Origin: Pseudomonas lurida
GTDB taxonomy: Bacteria > Pseudomonadota > Gammaproteobacteria > Pseudomonadales > Pseudomonadaceae
Reading direction: 5' to 3'
Assembly (NCBI RefSeq): GCF_013522705.1
Contig: NZ_JAAMRE010000005.1
Coordinates: 62,001-126,000, forward strand
Length of the DNA stretch: 64,000 nt
Shown here: positions 32,103 to 40,549 of the stretch, piece after piece
How the letters are laid out: every line of letters begins with the position of its first letter
Numbering within the stretch: position 1 is the stretch's first letter
Program-made: the position numbers and the translations under genes
Notes under the pieces: generated by a model
The model's database searches: none
The model's input: the letters and a program-made list of their open reading frames with translations, nothing else
Told to the model about the DNA's origin: nothing

Positions 32103-34382
32103 TTACTCCTCCAGCAAGGGCAACCGAAGGTTGAATACGGTGCCTTTACCCAATGTGCTTTCACAACTGATAACGCCCCTGTGACGCTCCACCACCGCCT
32201 TGACCATCGTCAGGCCCAGCCCCAGTCCTTCGCTGCCTTGGGCTGAATCAAAGCGCCGGTACTGGCTGAACAGTTCGGGCAAATCGTCTGGCGCTATGCC
32301 AGGGCCCTGATCGCTGATGCGGCATCCAAGCCAGCCGTCAACAGCGGCATGACTCAACCTGACGGTGGTACCGGAAGGTGAGTACTTGACCGCATTCTCA
32401 AGCACATTGAATAACGCTCGAGTGAGCAGCGACTGATCGGCCAACACCATGCCTTCATCCGCCTCATCCAGGTCGTGGACCAAGTGGATGCCTTTGAGCT
32501 GAGCAATTACTGCCACTTGGTCGAAGGCATCCATCACCAACATGGCAAACAGCGTCGGCTGGAAGTGATAGCCATCGGCCTCGGCTTTGGCCAACTGCAC
32601 GAATGACTCGGTGAGGCTCAACGCGCGTCGTACCTGCTGTTCGATCTGGGCAAATATCGGCGACTCGCTGCTGTGCACATCCAGCAATGCAAGGATCGCT
32701 GAGTGTGGGGCGCGCAAGTCGTGGGAAAGAAAGCGCAACATGGTTTCCCGATGCTGCTGGGCGTCACGCTCCTTACTCAGATCGGTAAGGCTTAATAGCC
32801 AGCCCAGGGCAAAATCGCCTTCGGCCGGTAGCAGGGGCGCAAGCTCCATGCGCAGGCTGCGCTGGTGGATATCGCGGAACTCGACCAGTTCCAGTTGCGC
32901 GAGGGCAGGGCGGACGCCATCGTGCAGCGGTGGATAACCCAGGTCGGCCAGTTGCTCCAGGAGATTTTCAGCGACCAGGTCATTGCCGAACACATTCCGG
33001 GCGATACGATTGGCCAGCAGAATATTGCCTTGCGGATCGGTGATCAGCGTCGCCACCGGCAGGCACTCCAGGCCATCGGCCATAAAGCGCCGGGTATCTC
33101 GTGTGCGGCTGACCGCTTGCTCCAGCGCGAAGATGCGCGACTGCAACACGTCGCCTCGGCTGGCAGGCGCACGGCGGCGTTCAGGCAGGACCTTGGGCTC
33201 GTCGTCCAGGCGCGCCAACTCCCAGCCGAAATAGGCGAGAATTACACTCAGTCGGCGCCAATTCCAGATCAGGTAGCTGAGCAACAAACCGATCAGGCAA
33301 GCGGCCGGCGACCACCAGTGCCCCATGCGTAACAACGTCCAGGCGCCGACCAACGCGATGAACATGCAGCCCAGCGTCATCCAGAGCGCATAGCGTGGCC
33401 GGTAGAGCAGCAACGCCAACAACAGCGCCACCAGTGAGGTCGCTATCAACGCCGCAAGCCATCCTGGAACATCTTCAATACTGCGACCTTGTAATAATCC
33501 ATTGAGTACGTTGGCCTGAATGTCCAGCCCTGCGGTAGTACCAGCCGTGGAAAAGAGGGGTGTAACAAAACGATCCCCCATTGCAGACGCGTTTGCCCCC
33601 ACCAGAATCAAACGGTCACGCAGTTGTGCCGGTGGCACCTCACCGTGCAATACGCTGACATAGGACACGCTGGGGAAGTGGCTATGAACAGGGATGGAGG
33701 GGATGCGGATCGCATGATCTCGGTGCCAGCGTTGCGGTGTCGATACCAGCGGCCCGCCGGGCATTTGTCGTGGTTCAACGGCCATTTGGTAAGCCAGCCA
33801 GGCAAGCTGCGGGACCATCACATCAGCTGGTCCTTCACGCAGATACACGCTGCGCACCACGCCGTCGCTGTCGGCTTCAACATTGATATGACCCAAGCCC
33901 CTGGCACATTTGAGTAATGGCAGCCTGTGCGCTTCGGCCTGGCCGTCGCCTGTGGAGTCGTCCTGCACCAAAGGCAGCACCACGTTGCCGGCGTTGCATA
34001 GCGCATCCGCCAGACGCTTATCGCCAGCGGGTTCTTCGGGCTCACTGAAGATCACGTCGAACAGAATCCCGGCCGGCTGCGCAGCGCTGAGGCGATCAAT
34101 CAGATCAGCATGCAGGGTACGAGGCCAAGGCCATTGCCCGAGTTTCTTGAGGCTGGGCTCGTCGATGGTCACCAGCAAAATACGCGGATCTACCGGCAAC
34201 GGCGTCAAGCGCAGCAGGCTGTCATACAGCGGGTTACTCAAGGCCAGCCCAGGACTCACCGACAGGTAGGCAGTTATAGGCAGCAGCAGCAAACCGATCC
34301 ACAGCCATTCACGCACCAACCCGCGGAACAAGCGCTGGGCATGGGTCGGTTGCCGCTTCTCGGCCTTACCCCAGAGCATCAT
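32103..34382 (-). CDS. CHASE2-domain sensor histidine kinase
   Basis: A 759-residue membrane kinase. One N-terminal membrane helix precedes a large periplasmic CHASE2 domain (PRILLVTIDEPSLKKLGQWP, ILVGANASAMGDRF). Three closely spaced membrane helices follow (about residues 310-375), then a PAS-like region. The kinase core has H-box FLSHDLRAPHSA, N-box NVLENAVKYS and G-box DQGPGIAPDD. It diverges from the response regulator gene at 34,800, so the two form a two-component pair. The signal is unknown. Confidence 0.92.
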   Translation of the reverse strand: MMLWGKAEKRQPTHAQRLFRGLVREWLWIGLLLLPITAYLSVSPGLALSNPLYDSLLRLTPLPVDPRILLVTIDEPSLKKLGQWPWPRTLHADLIDRLSAAQPAGILFDVIFSEPEEPAGDKRLADALCNAGNVVLPLVQDDSTGDGQAEAHRLPLLKCARGLGHINVEADSDGVVRSVYLREGPADVMVPQLAWLAYQMAVEPRQMPGGPLVSTPQRWHRDHAIRIPSIPVHSHFPSVSYVSVLHGEVPPAQLRDRLILVGANASAMGDRFVTPLFSTAGTTAGLDIQANVLNGLLQGRSIEDVPGWLAALIATSLVALLLALLLYRPRYALWMTLGCMFIALVGAWTLLRMGHWWSPAACLIGLLLSYLIWNWRRLSVILAYFGWELARLDDEPKVLPERRRAPASRGDVLQSRIFALEQAVSRTRDTRRFMADGLECLPVATLITDPQGNILLANRIARNVFGNDLVAENLLEQLADLGYPPLHDGVRPALAQLELVEFRDIHQRSLRMELAPLLPAEGDFALGWLLSLTDLSKERDAQQHRETMLRFLSHDLRAPHSAILALLDVHSSESPIFAQIEQQVRRALSLTESFVQLAKAEADGYHFQPTLFAMLVMDAFDQVAVIAQLKGIHLVHDLDEADEGMVLADQSLLTRALFNVLENAVKYSPSGTTVRLSHAAVDGWLGCRISDQGPGIAPDDLPELFSQYRRFDSAQGSEGLGLGLTMVKAVVERHRGVISCESTLGKGTVFNLRLPLLEE

Positions 34383-34799
34383 AGGTCACCGCGCCGGTGT
34401 TGGAGGAGGGTACTAAACATTGTCGTGGTTTCACTTCTGCTCGCGGGAAGCCCATTCTCGCCCAATCGGAAAAGTTTTCCTGCACGATGTTCATTGAGGC
34501 TCCGCCGTGGCGACTTGAAAGCGGTGAGGTGAGGGCGGCTCCGCTATGTGCACCGAGGAGTCTACGACGGCACATGTGTCGGCTGAGCCTTTTCCTTGCT
34601 ATCGAGAGTCGGTATCTTTCCTGCCTGGGTAGAAACGTTTTCCAATGAGTTAAGCACTCTTGGAAATGAGCCTACCGAGAGATCCAGGGGGGCGTTGGTT
34701 CTGAGCACAATTCTTCAGATTCAACGACCGGCATCTGCGCAGTACGTGCCTTGATGAGGACGACGGCTGCCGTACTCTTCAAGACGAAAGGACCCACCC
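34383..34799. promoter_or_regulatory. Divergent region between kinase and regulator genes
   Basis: The 417 non-coding bases hold a perfect palindrome GGAAAA-G-TTTTCC at 34468-34480. A related partial copy (AGAAACGTTTTCCA) lies near 34,630. They are candidate binding sites for the divergent response regulator. No supported gene is seen here. Confidence 0.4.
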
Positions 34800-35522
34800 A
34801 TGCGTGTCGCAATACTGGATGACGAACCCGCGGAATTACGCCGGGTGGAACAGACACTGCGACAAATCCCAGGTACTGCGGAACAGCCTTGGGCCCTGCA
34901 TTGTTTCGAGCGTGGGGAAGACCTGCTGCGTCAACTGCGACGGGAAACCTTCGATCTGTTGATCCTGGACTGGCAACTGCCGGACATCACTGGTATCGCA
35001 TTGCTGCGCTGGACGCGCGAACACATGGAATCGCCGCCTGCTGTGATCATGCTGACCAGCCGCGATGCCGAAAGCGATATCGTCACCGCGTTGAACAGCG
35101 GCGCTGACGACTATCTCAGCAAACCCTTTCGCCCTAATGAACTGAAAGCCCGCGTCAACGCAGTGCTCCGCCGTCACGGCCTGCAGAAATCCGCCACACA
35201 GGAAGTACAGAGTTTCAACGATCTGACCTTCGACGATGCAGAACTGACGGTTACACGCGCAGGTAAGCCGATCAACCTCACCGAACGAGAGTACCGCCTG
35301 GCCAGCTGTCTGTTCGCCAACCTGGCGAGGCCGTTGTCCCGCGAATACCTGTACGAACGCTTCTGGACCCATGAAGAAATGGTCTCATCCCGCCCGCTGG
35401 ATACCCATATCTACCGGTTAAGAAACAAGCTCGGTCTGACGGCGGATCGGGGTTGGCAACTGCTGACCATCTACGGTTATGGCTATCGTTTGGAGAGTGT
35501 GCCGGCCCCTTCCTCCAGCTAG
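34800..35522 (+). CDS. OmpR/PhoB-type response regulator
   Basis: A 240-residue regulator. The receiver domain has acidic pocket DDEP near residue 7, phospho-acceptor D57 in LLILDWQLPD and the SKPF lysine motif. A winged-helix output domain follows (LTEREYRLASCLF, DTHIYRLRNKLG). It is partner of the divergent CHASE2 kinase. Targets are unknown. Confidence 0.93.
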   Translation: MRVAILDDEPAELRRVEQTLRQIPGTAEQPWALHCFERGEDLLRQLRRETFDLLILDWQLPDITGIALLRWTREHMESPPAVIMLTSRDAESDIVTALNSGADDYLSKPFRPNELKARVNAVLRRHGLQKSATQEVQSFNDLTFDDAELTVTRAGKPINLTEREYRLASCLFANLARPLSREYLYERFWTHEEMVSSRPLDTHIYRLRNKLGLTADRGWQLLTIYGYGYRLESVPAPSSS

Positions 35523-35530
35523 GAATGACG

Positions 35531-35593
35531 ATGTTCCACGTGGAGCAATTGAAAAACCAGATTCAGCTGGTGAAAAAAAAAGGCCAACGCTAA
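35531..35593 (+). other. 20-codon frame spanning a parS-like site and terminator
   Basis: An ATG frame of 20 codons (MFHVEQLKNQIQ, ending KKGQR) runs from the parS-like site into the terminator hairpin. No ribosome site is evident. It is recorded because it is open, not because it is likely to be a gene. Confidence 0.15.
35533..35546. promoter_or_regulatory. parS-like site, one mismatch
   Basis: GTTCCACGTGGAGC differs by one base from the Pseudomonas ParB-binding palindrome GTTCCACGTGGAAC. It lies in the 3' region of the response regulator, just outside the transposon's left end. With the two perfect sites in recF it forms an origin-proximal cluster. Confidence 0.65.
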
Positions 35594-35610
35594 GAAGCGC
35601 TGGCCTTTTT
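35573..35610. terminator. Bidirectional terminator left of the transposon
   Basis: GGCCAACGCT and AGCGCTGGCC arms (one mismatch) are flanked by nine A and five T. Without the transposon this hairpin would lie between the convergent regulator and gyrB genes, so it is probably gyrB's original terminator, now displaced by 22.5 kb. Confidence 0.88.
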
Positions 35611-35628
35611 ACTTCGACGAGGGGTAAA

Positions 35629-35633
35629 CCGGA
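35629..35633. repeat. Target-site duplication, left copy
   Basis: CCGGA directly precedes the left transposon end and is repeated exactly at 58172-58176. Five bases is the duplication size made by Tn7-family transposition. Confidence 0.92.
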
Positions 35634-35639
35634 TGTAGG

Positions 35640-35658
35640 TTCACAAAATAGTCGCTTC
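35640..35658 (+). repeat. Candidate TnsB site, left end 1
   Basis: This 19-base sequence begins TTCACAAAATAG. It matches a second copy at 35748-35766 at 16 of 19 positions in the same orientation. It starts six bases inside the left end, where the outermost TnsB site of Tn7-like ends lies. Confidence 0.7.
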
Positions 35659-35747
35659 AAGACCTCCAGCAAACGCTGGTAGACAATCATTTATCTAGTG
35701 AGTCCGCTGGCCGGAATTCACTGAATAAATGAGAAAAGCACACATGT

Positions 35748-35766
35748 TTCACACAATAGTTGGTTC
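35748..35766 (+). repeat. Candidate TnsB site, left end 2
   Basis: Second direct copy (begins TTCACACAATAG), 108 bases from the first. Spaced direct sites are typical of Tn7-like left ends. Confidence 0.65.
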
Positions 35767-35907
35767 CACGGCGAACAGGGCGCGGCAAGTGATGCTGCGA
35801 GAGGCGCCTGGCGCCTGCTAGGCTGTTCTGTCAATCAGAGTTGTGCGCAATGGCTGGGCCAACCTCCAAATCCCAGTGGCTACCGTCGCTCCATTCCCTC
35901 CCTTTTT

Positions 35908-35932
35908 CTTTCTGTAGGTAACCTACAGAAAG
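35908..35932. promoter_or_regulatory. 25-bp operator palindrome, upstream copy
   Basis: Perfect 12-base arms (CTTTCTGTAGGT and ACCTACAGAAAG) around one A. The core TAGGTAACCTA recurs 60 bases downstream. The pair brackets a sigma-70 promoter. Confidence 0.8.
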
Positions 35933-35935
35933 TTA

Positions 35936-35964
35936 TTGCGGTTTGTGCAGAGGCCGGTTATAAA
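35936..35964 (+). promoter_or_regulatory. Sigma-70 promoter of the small HTH gene
   Basis: TTGCGG (35936-35941) and TATAAA (35959-35964) are separated by 17 bases. Operator copies sit just upstream of the -35 box and just after the expected start point. Confidence 0.75.
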
Positions 35965-35974
35965 TGCCTCTCCT

Positions 35975-35985
35975 TAGGTAACCTA
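35975..35985. promoter_or_regulatory. Operator palindrome, downstream copy
   Basis: TAGGTAACCTA, the 11-base core of the longer palindrome at 35908, lies about 10 bases after the -10 box, where bound protein would block transcription. Confidence 0.75.
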
Positions 35986-36009
35986 CCTACACACAGAGAG
36001 TGCAGCGAG

Positions 36010-36354
36010 ATGAACACCCACTACGATCCAAAAGCAGTTGGCGATGCCATCGATAACATCACCTCAGGTTTAGAGCGCGTGATGACCGGATTTGCCAACC
36101 TGAAAACGCTCTTGGCGCCTGTCCCCGATGCTTCCGATATCCCTGAGCTCGATCCTCGCGATCCTGCCAATAAGTTCGAGAGCGGCAAGCTGACCGATCG
36201 GGGCATTGAGGTGTGCTACCGGCTTTTTGATGCTGGAAAAAGTCGGTATGCCGTTGGTGCGGAAATGGAGATCAGCTTCGGCGCAGCAACCCATCGCTTT
36301 GAAGCGTGGAAGAAGGCAGGTGGCCTCGATCGCGAGAAGCTTCCACTGAACTGA
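36010..36354 (+). CDS. Small putative HTH protein, likely autoregulated
   Basis: A 114-residue protein I cannot name. The C-terminal half (LTDRGIEVCYRLFDAGKSRY, then VGAEMEISFGAATHRFEAWKK) looks like a helix-turn-helix: a ruler helix, a GKSRYAVGAEM turn and a recognition helix. The N-terminal half (DAIDNITSGLERVMTGFANL) is a plausible dimerising helix. It is the first cargo gene inside the transposon's left end and lies directly behind a promoter bracketed by two identical palindromes, so self-repression is likely. Whether it also controls cargo or transposition genes is open. Confidence 0.65.
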   Translation: MNTHYDPKAVGDAIDNITSGLERVMTGFANLKTLLAPVPDASDIPELDPRDPANKFESGKLTDRGIEVCYRLFDAGKSRYAVGAEMEISFGAATHRFEAWKKAGGLDREKLPLN

Positions 36355-36364
36355 GTAATGACGA

Positions 36365-36403
36365 AATGACCAGCGCTGCCTCCCAGGGCCAACTGGTCAT
36401 TGT
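36365..36403 (+). terminator. Hairpin after the small HTH gene
   Basis: AATGACCAG and CTGGTCATT arms around a 19-base loop, followed by a weak T-rich stretch (TGTTT). It is a possible terminator. Confidence 0.45.
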
Positions 36404-36580
36404 TTCCAGAGAGGTTAGATGCGATGCCAGTCCAGAGGACTCACCTGCCTTCAAGGAGCGCTGTTGAGCGAGTTCACACAATAAAGGCCCTTCAGTAAAA
36501 GCCTTCGGACGCCATCCTATTTTCTAAAAACGCGAATCTCGCCGAAAAAGTACTGGGTAGGAGGGCAGAGTTCATGGAGC

Positions 36581-36778
36581 TCAGTCACCCCGCCCCACTT
36601 CCGGCACGACCTCCGCTCCTACAGCAGGCGCGTCACGCCAAAGCACGATTTCAGGTGATTCAGGTAAATCGAAATCACATTGCTTCAGCAGATCAACCAA
36701 CTTGTATCGCTTGTGAACCGAAGACCTAGTGGAGGTTACCTGCCCTGAGTGCTGATCGTGATTTTGGTCCCGAGCCAT
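36581..36778 (-). CDS. Orphan MazE-like antitoxin tail protein
   Basis: A 65-residue protein with TAGGAG seven bases before its ATG. Its second half, RYKLVDLLKQCD then LWRDAPAVGAEVVPE, has the pattern of the toxin-binding tail of MazE-type antitoxins (R/K-Y-x-L-x-x-L-L-x-Q-C-D, W-x-x-A-P-A-V-G-x-E). The AbrB-like DNA-binding domain that normally precedes this tail is absent and replaced by a polar stretch of about 25 residues. No toxin gene is beside it. It could be a decoy antitoxin or a remnant. Recognition is from memory of the family. Confidence 0.55.
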   Translation of the reverse strand: MARDQNHDQHSGQVTSTRSSVHKRYKLVDLLKQCDFDLPESPEIVLWRDAPAVGAEVVPEVGRGD

Positions 36779-36917
36779 TCGCTACTCCTATCGCTGAGCG
36801 GTGAGCGTATCACTGGTTCAGGTAGCTTCCTGCTCCGCTCATCGCATTCTGATGGGCTAGCCGCAAGCGGTAAGCGTCATACGACTGATCGCGACTAGGA
36901 GCCGAGGAATTCAATCA

Positions 36918-37524
36918 TTAGTAGGGAAAGGGGGAATATTCATTTTCCCACGGTCGTCGAGAGAGGGGATTGTTAGAAGCCGTTGGGGAGAACAGCATAG
37001 ACACACGATACCGGCACGCCCGACTCACCACGCATGGCCTTAGACGCCGTTCATGATTGACTGCCCTCGGCCTCAGAGCTACTAGCCCCACTTGGACATC
37101 AGTAGTGATTAAGCCTCTGTGAGAGGGTGAGTTCTTAAGGTGTAAGTTACAGGTGAGCGAGTCAGCATGGCGGTCTGTCGGTTGTGTTCCTTGGATGCGC
37201 GGGTCTGGCTGCCCTTTGGCTGGTCTTTGCTGATACGATGCGCTCTCAGTCTCAGGCAAAACATAACTGAGCAAATTTTGTAGCTTGGCTTTATCGCCAG
37301 GCACAAAAAACCCCGTCCCGCGAGGGACAGGGTCTGGCGTTGTTGTAGGGGGAATACTTGGCGGTAAGAGCCCTGCAACGACTAAACCGATGCCTTAGGC
37401 AGAGGTCGTGAGCGAAGTGTGGGCTATTGGGTATAGTTATACAATACCGTAATAGCTGTTGGCAGATGGCTGGCACTCGTTCTCGACTCTCTTGCTTTGG
37501 CGTTCTTTTAAAGGAATCAGCCAT
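36918..37524 (-). pseudogene. Frameshifted copy of a recurrent Pseudomonas ORF
   Basis: On the minus strand one frame reads MADSFKRTPKQESRERVPAI to AHDLCL. It then continues only after a one-base shift near 37,395 as GIGLVVAGLLPPSIPPTTTP, then VPRGTGFFVPGDKAKLQ and a tail stopping at 36918. I recall the VPRGTGFFVPGDKA segment as common in predicted proteins of Pseudomonas accessory DNA; that is memory, not a search. The segment encoding it is also a terminator hairpin, so the conserved unit may be an RNA rather than a protein. Confidence 0.4.
37303..37330 (-). terminator. Intrinsic terminator on the minus strand
   Basis: Arms CCCTGTCCC and GGGACGGGG (reading the minus strand, one G-T pair) with a TCGC tetraloop are followed by six T. 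What it terminates is unclear; the region upstream of it (to about 37,560) has no sound gene. Confidence 0.75.
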
Positions 37525-38136
37525 GAGAGAGACCAAAAATCGCCGTGTTCGGCGTCGCACACCACAGCACCTCAGGACAGTCCACGTAAGCGCCTATAGC
37601 CGCAATCGCTACGGGCACCGGGAGAGTGTATGTGAGCACTATCGTAGCCCCCCCCTGGACTCAGCTGATATTTGAGTTCTAGGTGGTAGAGGGGTAGGAA
37701 ACTACCCCTTCCCCGGTTTGTCAGCTTGAAGTTCGTTGAGTTGAGTGTTGCGTGAGTCCGGGCATCGCTGGGGTTTCGCACAATATTCATGTGCGCTCGA
37801 TCATCGGCTGCGTCCTTAAGCCCACGCGACTGTTTTGCTCCCACTATGGCGGCGGCGAACAGATGAGCTACGTCTTGTATCGATTTCAACAGCCGCTTAT
37901 CAAGCGGGCCTCCCTTGAGCGGCCGGAGTAGCGCCTCTTTAAAAATCCTTGGTTACCCTCGGATCGACGTTTGAGAACATGTAATCCCTTCAAAGTTGTC
38001 GAACAGCCGTCTTCCTCTCGCTCGTCACACGGATTGAACTCTCGTCAGCGCGACTTCGTCCTCTGCTCTGAGGGGCTCAGTGCAATCCTGCCGCGTAGTC
38101 CCATCACGCGTTTTCACACAGAAAGCGAGGGACGAT
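37525..38136. other. Non-coding or degenerate stretch
   Basis: I see no supported gene here. A minus-strand open frame at 37572-37889 starts plausibly (MKSIQDVAHLFAAAIVGAKQ) but its second half has low-complexity features of a shadow frame. The last 150 bases should hold the promoter of the stress operon; no clear sigma-factor motif could be fixed. Confidence 0.5.
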
Positions 38137-38787
38137 ATGAATACTTCAGATAGTAGGGAAGGTTCTCAAACAGACGCACCAGCAGACGGGAAGCCCGAGC
38201 CAGATTTACAACACCTGAAGGAGGATGTTACTGAGGTGCTCGGTGGTGCCCGACAATAGGCTGATGCGCAATTCGGCCAATACCGCGATACGGCTGCCGA
38301 TCAGATAGAGGCGCTGGCACAAGGAGCGAAAAGCTTCGTTTCCGAGCTGGAAGATAAGGACGCGCTGGGCATGTCCGATTATCTAACCGACATAGCTGAG
38401 TCCATGAATGGATTGGCGGGAAATCTTCGAGGGAAAAGTGCAGAGGAATTGCTTCACGACGCAGCCGACCTGGCTCGAAGCAATCCCGGTTTGTTCATCG
38501 CCGGCAGCATCGCCTTAGGCTTCGGCCTTTCGCGATTTCTAAAGGCAGGCAGTTCTGCCGCAGCGACAGTCACCGCGAGTCACGATCCGGCCGCGAGCAC
38601 CTCGACACCGCCCGCCGGAGGGTTTGGTGCACACCGACCTTACGAGACGTCCCCTCCATCGCCGTCCGATCCGCAACCTGGTTTGGCTACCGGCATCACA
38701 CCGACTTCGCCGAGTGAATCCGACCATCCCACGGATTTTACCGGAGCAACAACGTCGGCTTCGCCAAGTACGAAAGGAGCACTGTGA
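38137..38787 (+). pseudogene. Stress-operon first gene split by an amber codon
   Basis: An ATG at 38137 opens a frame that reads 40 codons (MNTSDSREGSQTDAPADGKP to VLGGARQ), hits TAG at 38257-38259, and then stays open in the same frame to 38787. The whole would be 216 residues. The part after the stop has charged helices, one membrane segment (LFIAGSIALGFGLSRFL) and a Pro/Ser/Thr-rich tail. An internal ATG at 38371 could yield a 138-residue product. The stop is a single-base change from Lys AAG or Gln CAG. It heads an operon with a holin-like and a DUF3618 protein, coupled by a TGATG overlap. Confidence 0.75.
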
Positions 38788-39215
38788 TGAACAGAGACGA
38801 TTCAGAACTGCCGGCGTCAAGACCGCTGGTCCAACCTGAAGACGCGTCGGTGGTTGGCCTGTTGCGACAATTATCTCGAGAAGTCCCCGCGTTGTTCACC
38901 AAGGAATTGGCGCTTGCCAAAGTAGAGCTTCAGTCCAGCCTCAACACGCTGAAGGCCGGCATCGCTGCGGTGGCGGGTGGAGCGATTGTGTTCTTGGCGG
39001 GCTTCATCATCCTGTTGATGTCGGCAGTCTACGGCTTGAGCCTGTTCATGGCACCGTGGCTAGCTGCTCTCATAGTCGGTGTTGTCGTGATGATCATTGG
39101 CTTCGCCATGCTGCAATCAGGAAAAAAACAATTCGAACCGTCCCACCTCAAGCCAGACCGTACCCTGGACGCTTTGAATAAAGATCAGGAAGCACTGCGG
39201 AGGAAAGTCTCATGA
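38787..39215 (+). CDS. Phage-holin-superfamily membrane protein (PF07332-like)
   Basis: A 142-residue protein with two long hydrophobic helices (about residues 58-83 and 90-112) between charged ends. An N-terminal helix reads LLRQLSREVPALFTKELALA. This matches the phage_holin_3_6 family found in chromosomal stress loci, where it is not a phage lysis gene. AGGAG precedes the ATG at 38787. Both ends overlap neighbours, so it is translated together with them. Confidence 0.82.
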   Translation: MNRDDSELPASRPLVQPEDASVVGLLRQLSREVPALFTKELALAKVELQSSLNTLKAGIAAVAGGAIVFLAGFIILLMSAVYGLSLFMAPWLAALIVGVVVMIIGFAMLQSGKKQFEPSHLKPDRTLDALNKDQEALRRKVS

Positions 39216-40033
39216 ACAGTGAAATGGATATCGAATCCGAAAAAAGCCCTGAGCAGATCGAGCGGGAAATCGATGCGCAACGTGCCAGCATCGGCAATAT
39301 AGTCGACAAGCTCGAAAGCAAGTTCACCCCAGGCCAGATGATTGATCAGGCGTGGGGCATGATGCAGAACAATGGCTCAATGTTCTTGAGTAACTTCGGC
39401 ACAAGCGTGCGAAACAACCCAGTACCCGCAGTGCTGACCTCGGTGGGTTTGCTATGGCTGATGATGAGCCAAAACCGGCCGCCAGTGCCGCAGCCAACCT
39501 ACCGAACGGGGCCGGATCAGGACAGGACAGGGGAATGGGCGGACGGCTTGGCAGAAGGCATCGGCAACGCCAAGGATCATCTGCATCAGACCGCCGATTC
39601 GCTAAAAGAGGGTTACCATTCGCTTAAGGGTAAGGCTGGCCATTTGAGCGACAACGTTGGCGAAGCGACCGATAATCTAAGTCACGCCATGCATGACGTC
39701 ACCGACCGGCTCACGCGCAATACTCAGGTTCTCGGGCAACAGTTCAATCAATTGCTGCGGGAGCAGCCATTGGTGGTGGCTGCTGCGGGTATCGCCTTGG
39801 GCGCAATTATCGGTGCCGCCTTGCCGACCACTACGACCGAACAACGTTACATGGGTAGAACCAGTGCGGGCTTGGTCGATAAAGTGAAGAAACAGGCCCA
39901 AGAGGGGTACGAAGCGGTTCGCGATACTGTGACAAAAACCACCGGTCACGTAGATGCTCGTGGCCCGAGTTCGACTCCCAATACCGCGACTAACACATCA
40001 GCGGATCTCTCAAGTGGTTTAGGTACGTCATAA
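39212..40033 (+). CDS. DUF3618 domain protein
   Basis: A 273-residue protein. The DUF3618 signature lies near the N-terminus (SPEQIEREIDAQRASIGNIV, then DKLESKFTPGQMID). A short membrane segment sits near residues 70-90 (VPAVLTSVGLLWLMM). A long amphipathic helix region (about 105-180) and a second membrane segment (LVVAAAGIALGAIIGAAL) follow. It starts inside the holin-like gene's stop (ATGA). DUF3618 proteins occur with holin-like partners in envelope-stress islands; their function is unknown. Confidence 0.85.
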   Translation: MNSEMDIESEKSPEQIEREIDAQRASIGNIVDKLESKFTPGQMIDQAWGMMQNNGSMFLSNFGTSVRNNPVPAVLTSVGLLWLMMSQNRPPVPQPTYRTGPDQDRTGEWADGLAEGIGNAKDHLHQTADSLKEGYHSLKGKAGHLSDNVGEATDNLSHAMHDVTDRLTRNTQVLGQQFNQLLREQPLVVAAAGIALGAIIGAALPTTTTEQRYMGRTSAGLVDKVKKQAQEGYEAVRDTVTKTTGHVDARGPSSTPNTATNTSADLSSGLGTS

Positions 40034-40049
40034 GCGGCGCTTCACCCGG

Positions 40050-40075
40050 GGAGGTCAGCAACTGGCCTCCTTTTT
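40050..40075 (+). terminator. Terminator after the DUF3618 gene
   Basis: GGAGGTCA and TGGCCTCC arms (one G-T pair) around GCAAC, followed by five T. The 470 bases from here to 40,549 hold no supported gene. Confidence 0.88.
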
Positions 40076-40549
40076 ATTCAAATGCGAGCAGGGAAATATC
40101 CTCTCCTAAGTCGCAAAGCATTCGGCAACGCCGGCGCGCCATTGACCTGCTGTTTTCCTTGACCAGGGAATCTTTGCGCATGAAGGCGAGAATCCTCCCC
40201 GTACCTGTTGCTCGGCGCCTGCACAGACCTAGTGTCCCGTCGTCGGCTCCAAAACTCTGGTATGTCATCGCCCACGGCTTTCTTTTGTTTGATCTAAAAT
40301 CCTTGATAGCGGATGACTTCACCTACGGCCTATGTAAGTCGCTTTAGCCCATCGGAGGTGGCGTCTTACCAAGACCACCCAAATTTTGAAAAAAATGTGA
40401 ACCAGTCAAATGTTCAGGCCTTGAAAGCGATTTTTTTGTCGCCAGAAATGTATCGTCTTGAACGTAGTGGTCTGAAGAGGATCCTATCTTCGCCACAGTT
40501 AAAACATTCGCGTGTCTTGCTCTCGGGAGACTACACAGGAGGACTTAAG

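Noticed and set aside
36473-36493. Possible third left-end TnsB site beginning TTCACACAATA
   Set aside because: Eleven bases match, but it lies about 840 bases inside the end and the rest differs; probably chance.
37572-37889. 105-codon minus-strand frame
   Set aside because: No ribosome site or family resemblance; second half reads like non-coding DNA.
38036-38071. AlgU/sigma-E promoter before the stress operon
   Set aside because: A GAAC-type -35 and a TCTGA box are 25 bases apart instead of 16-17.
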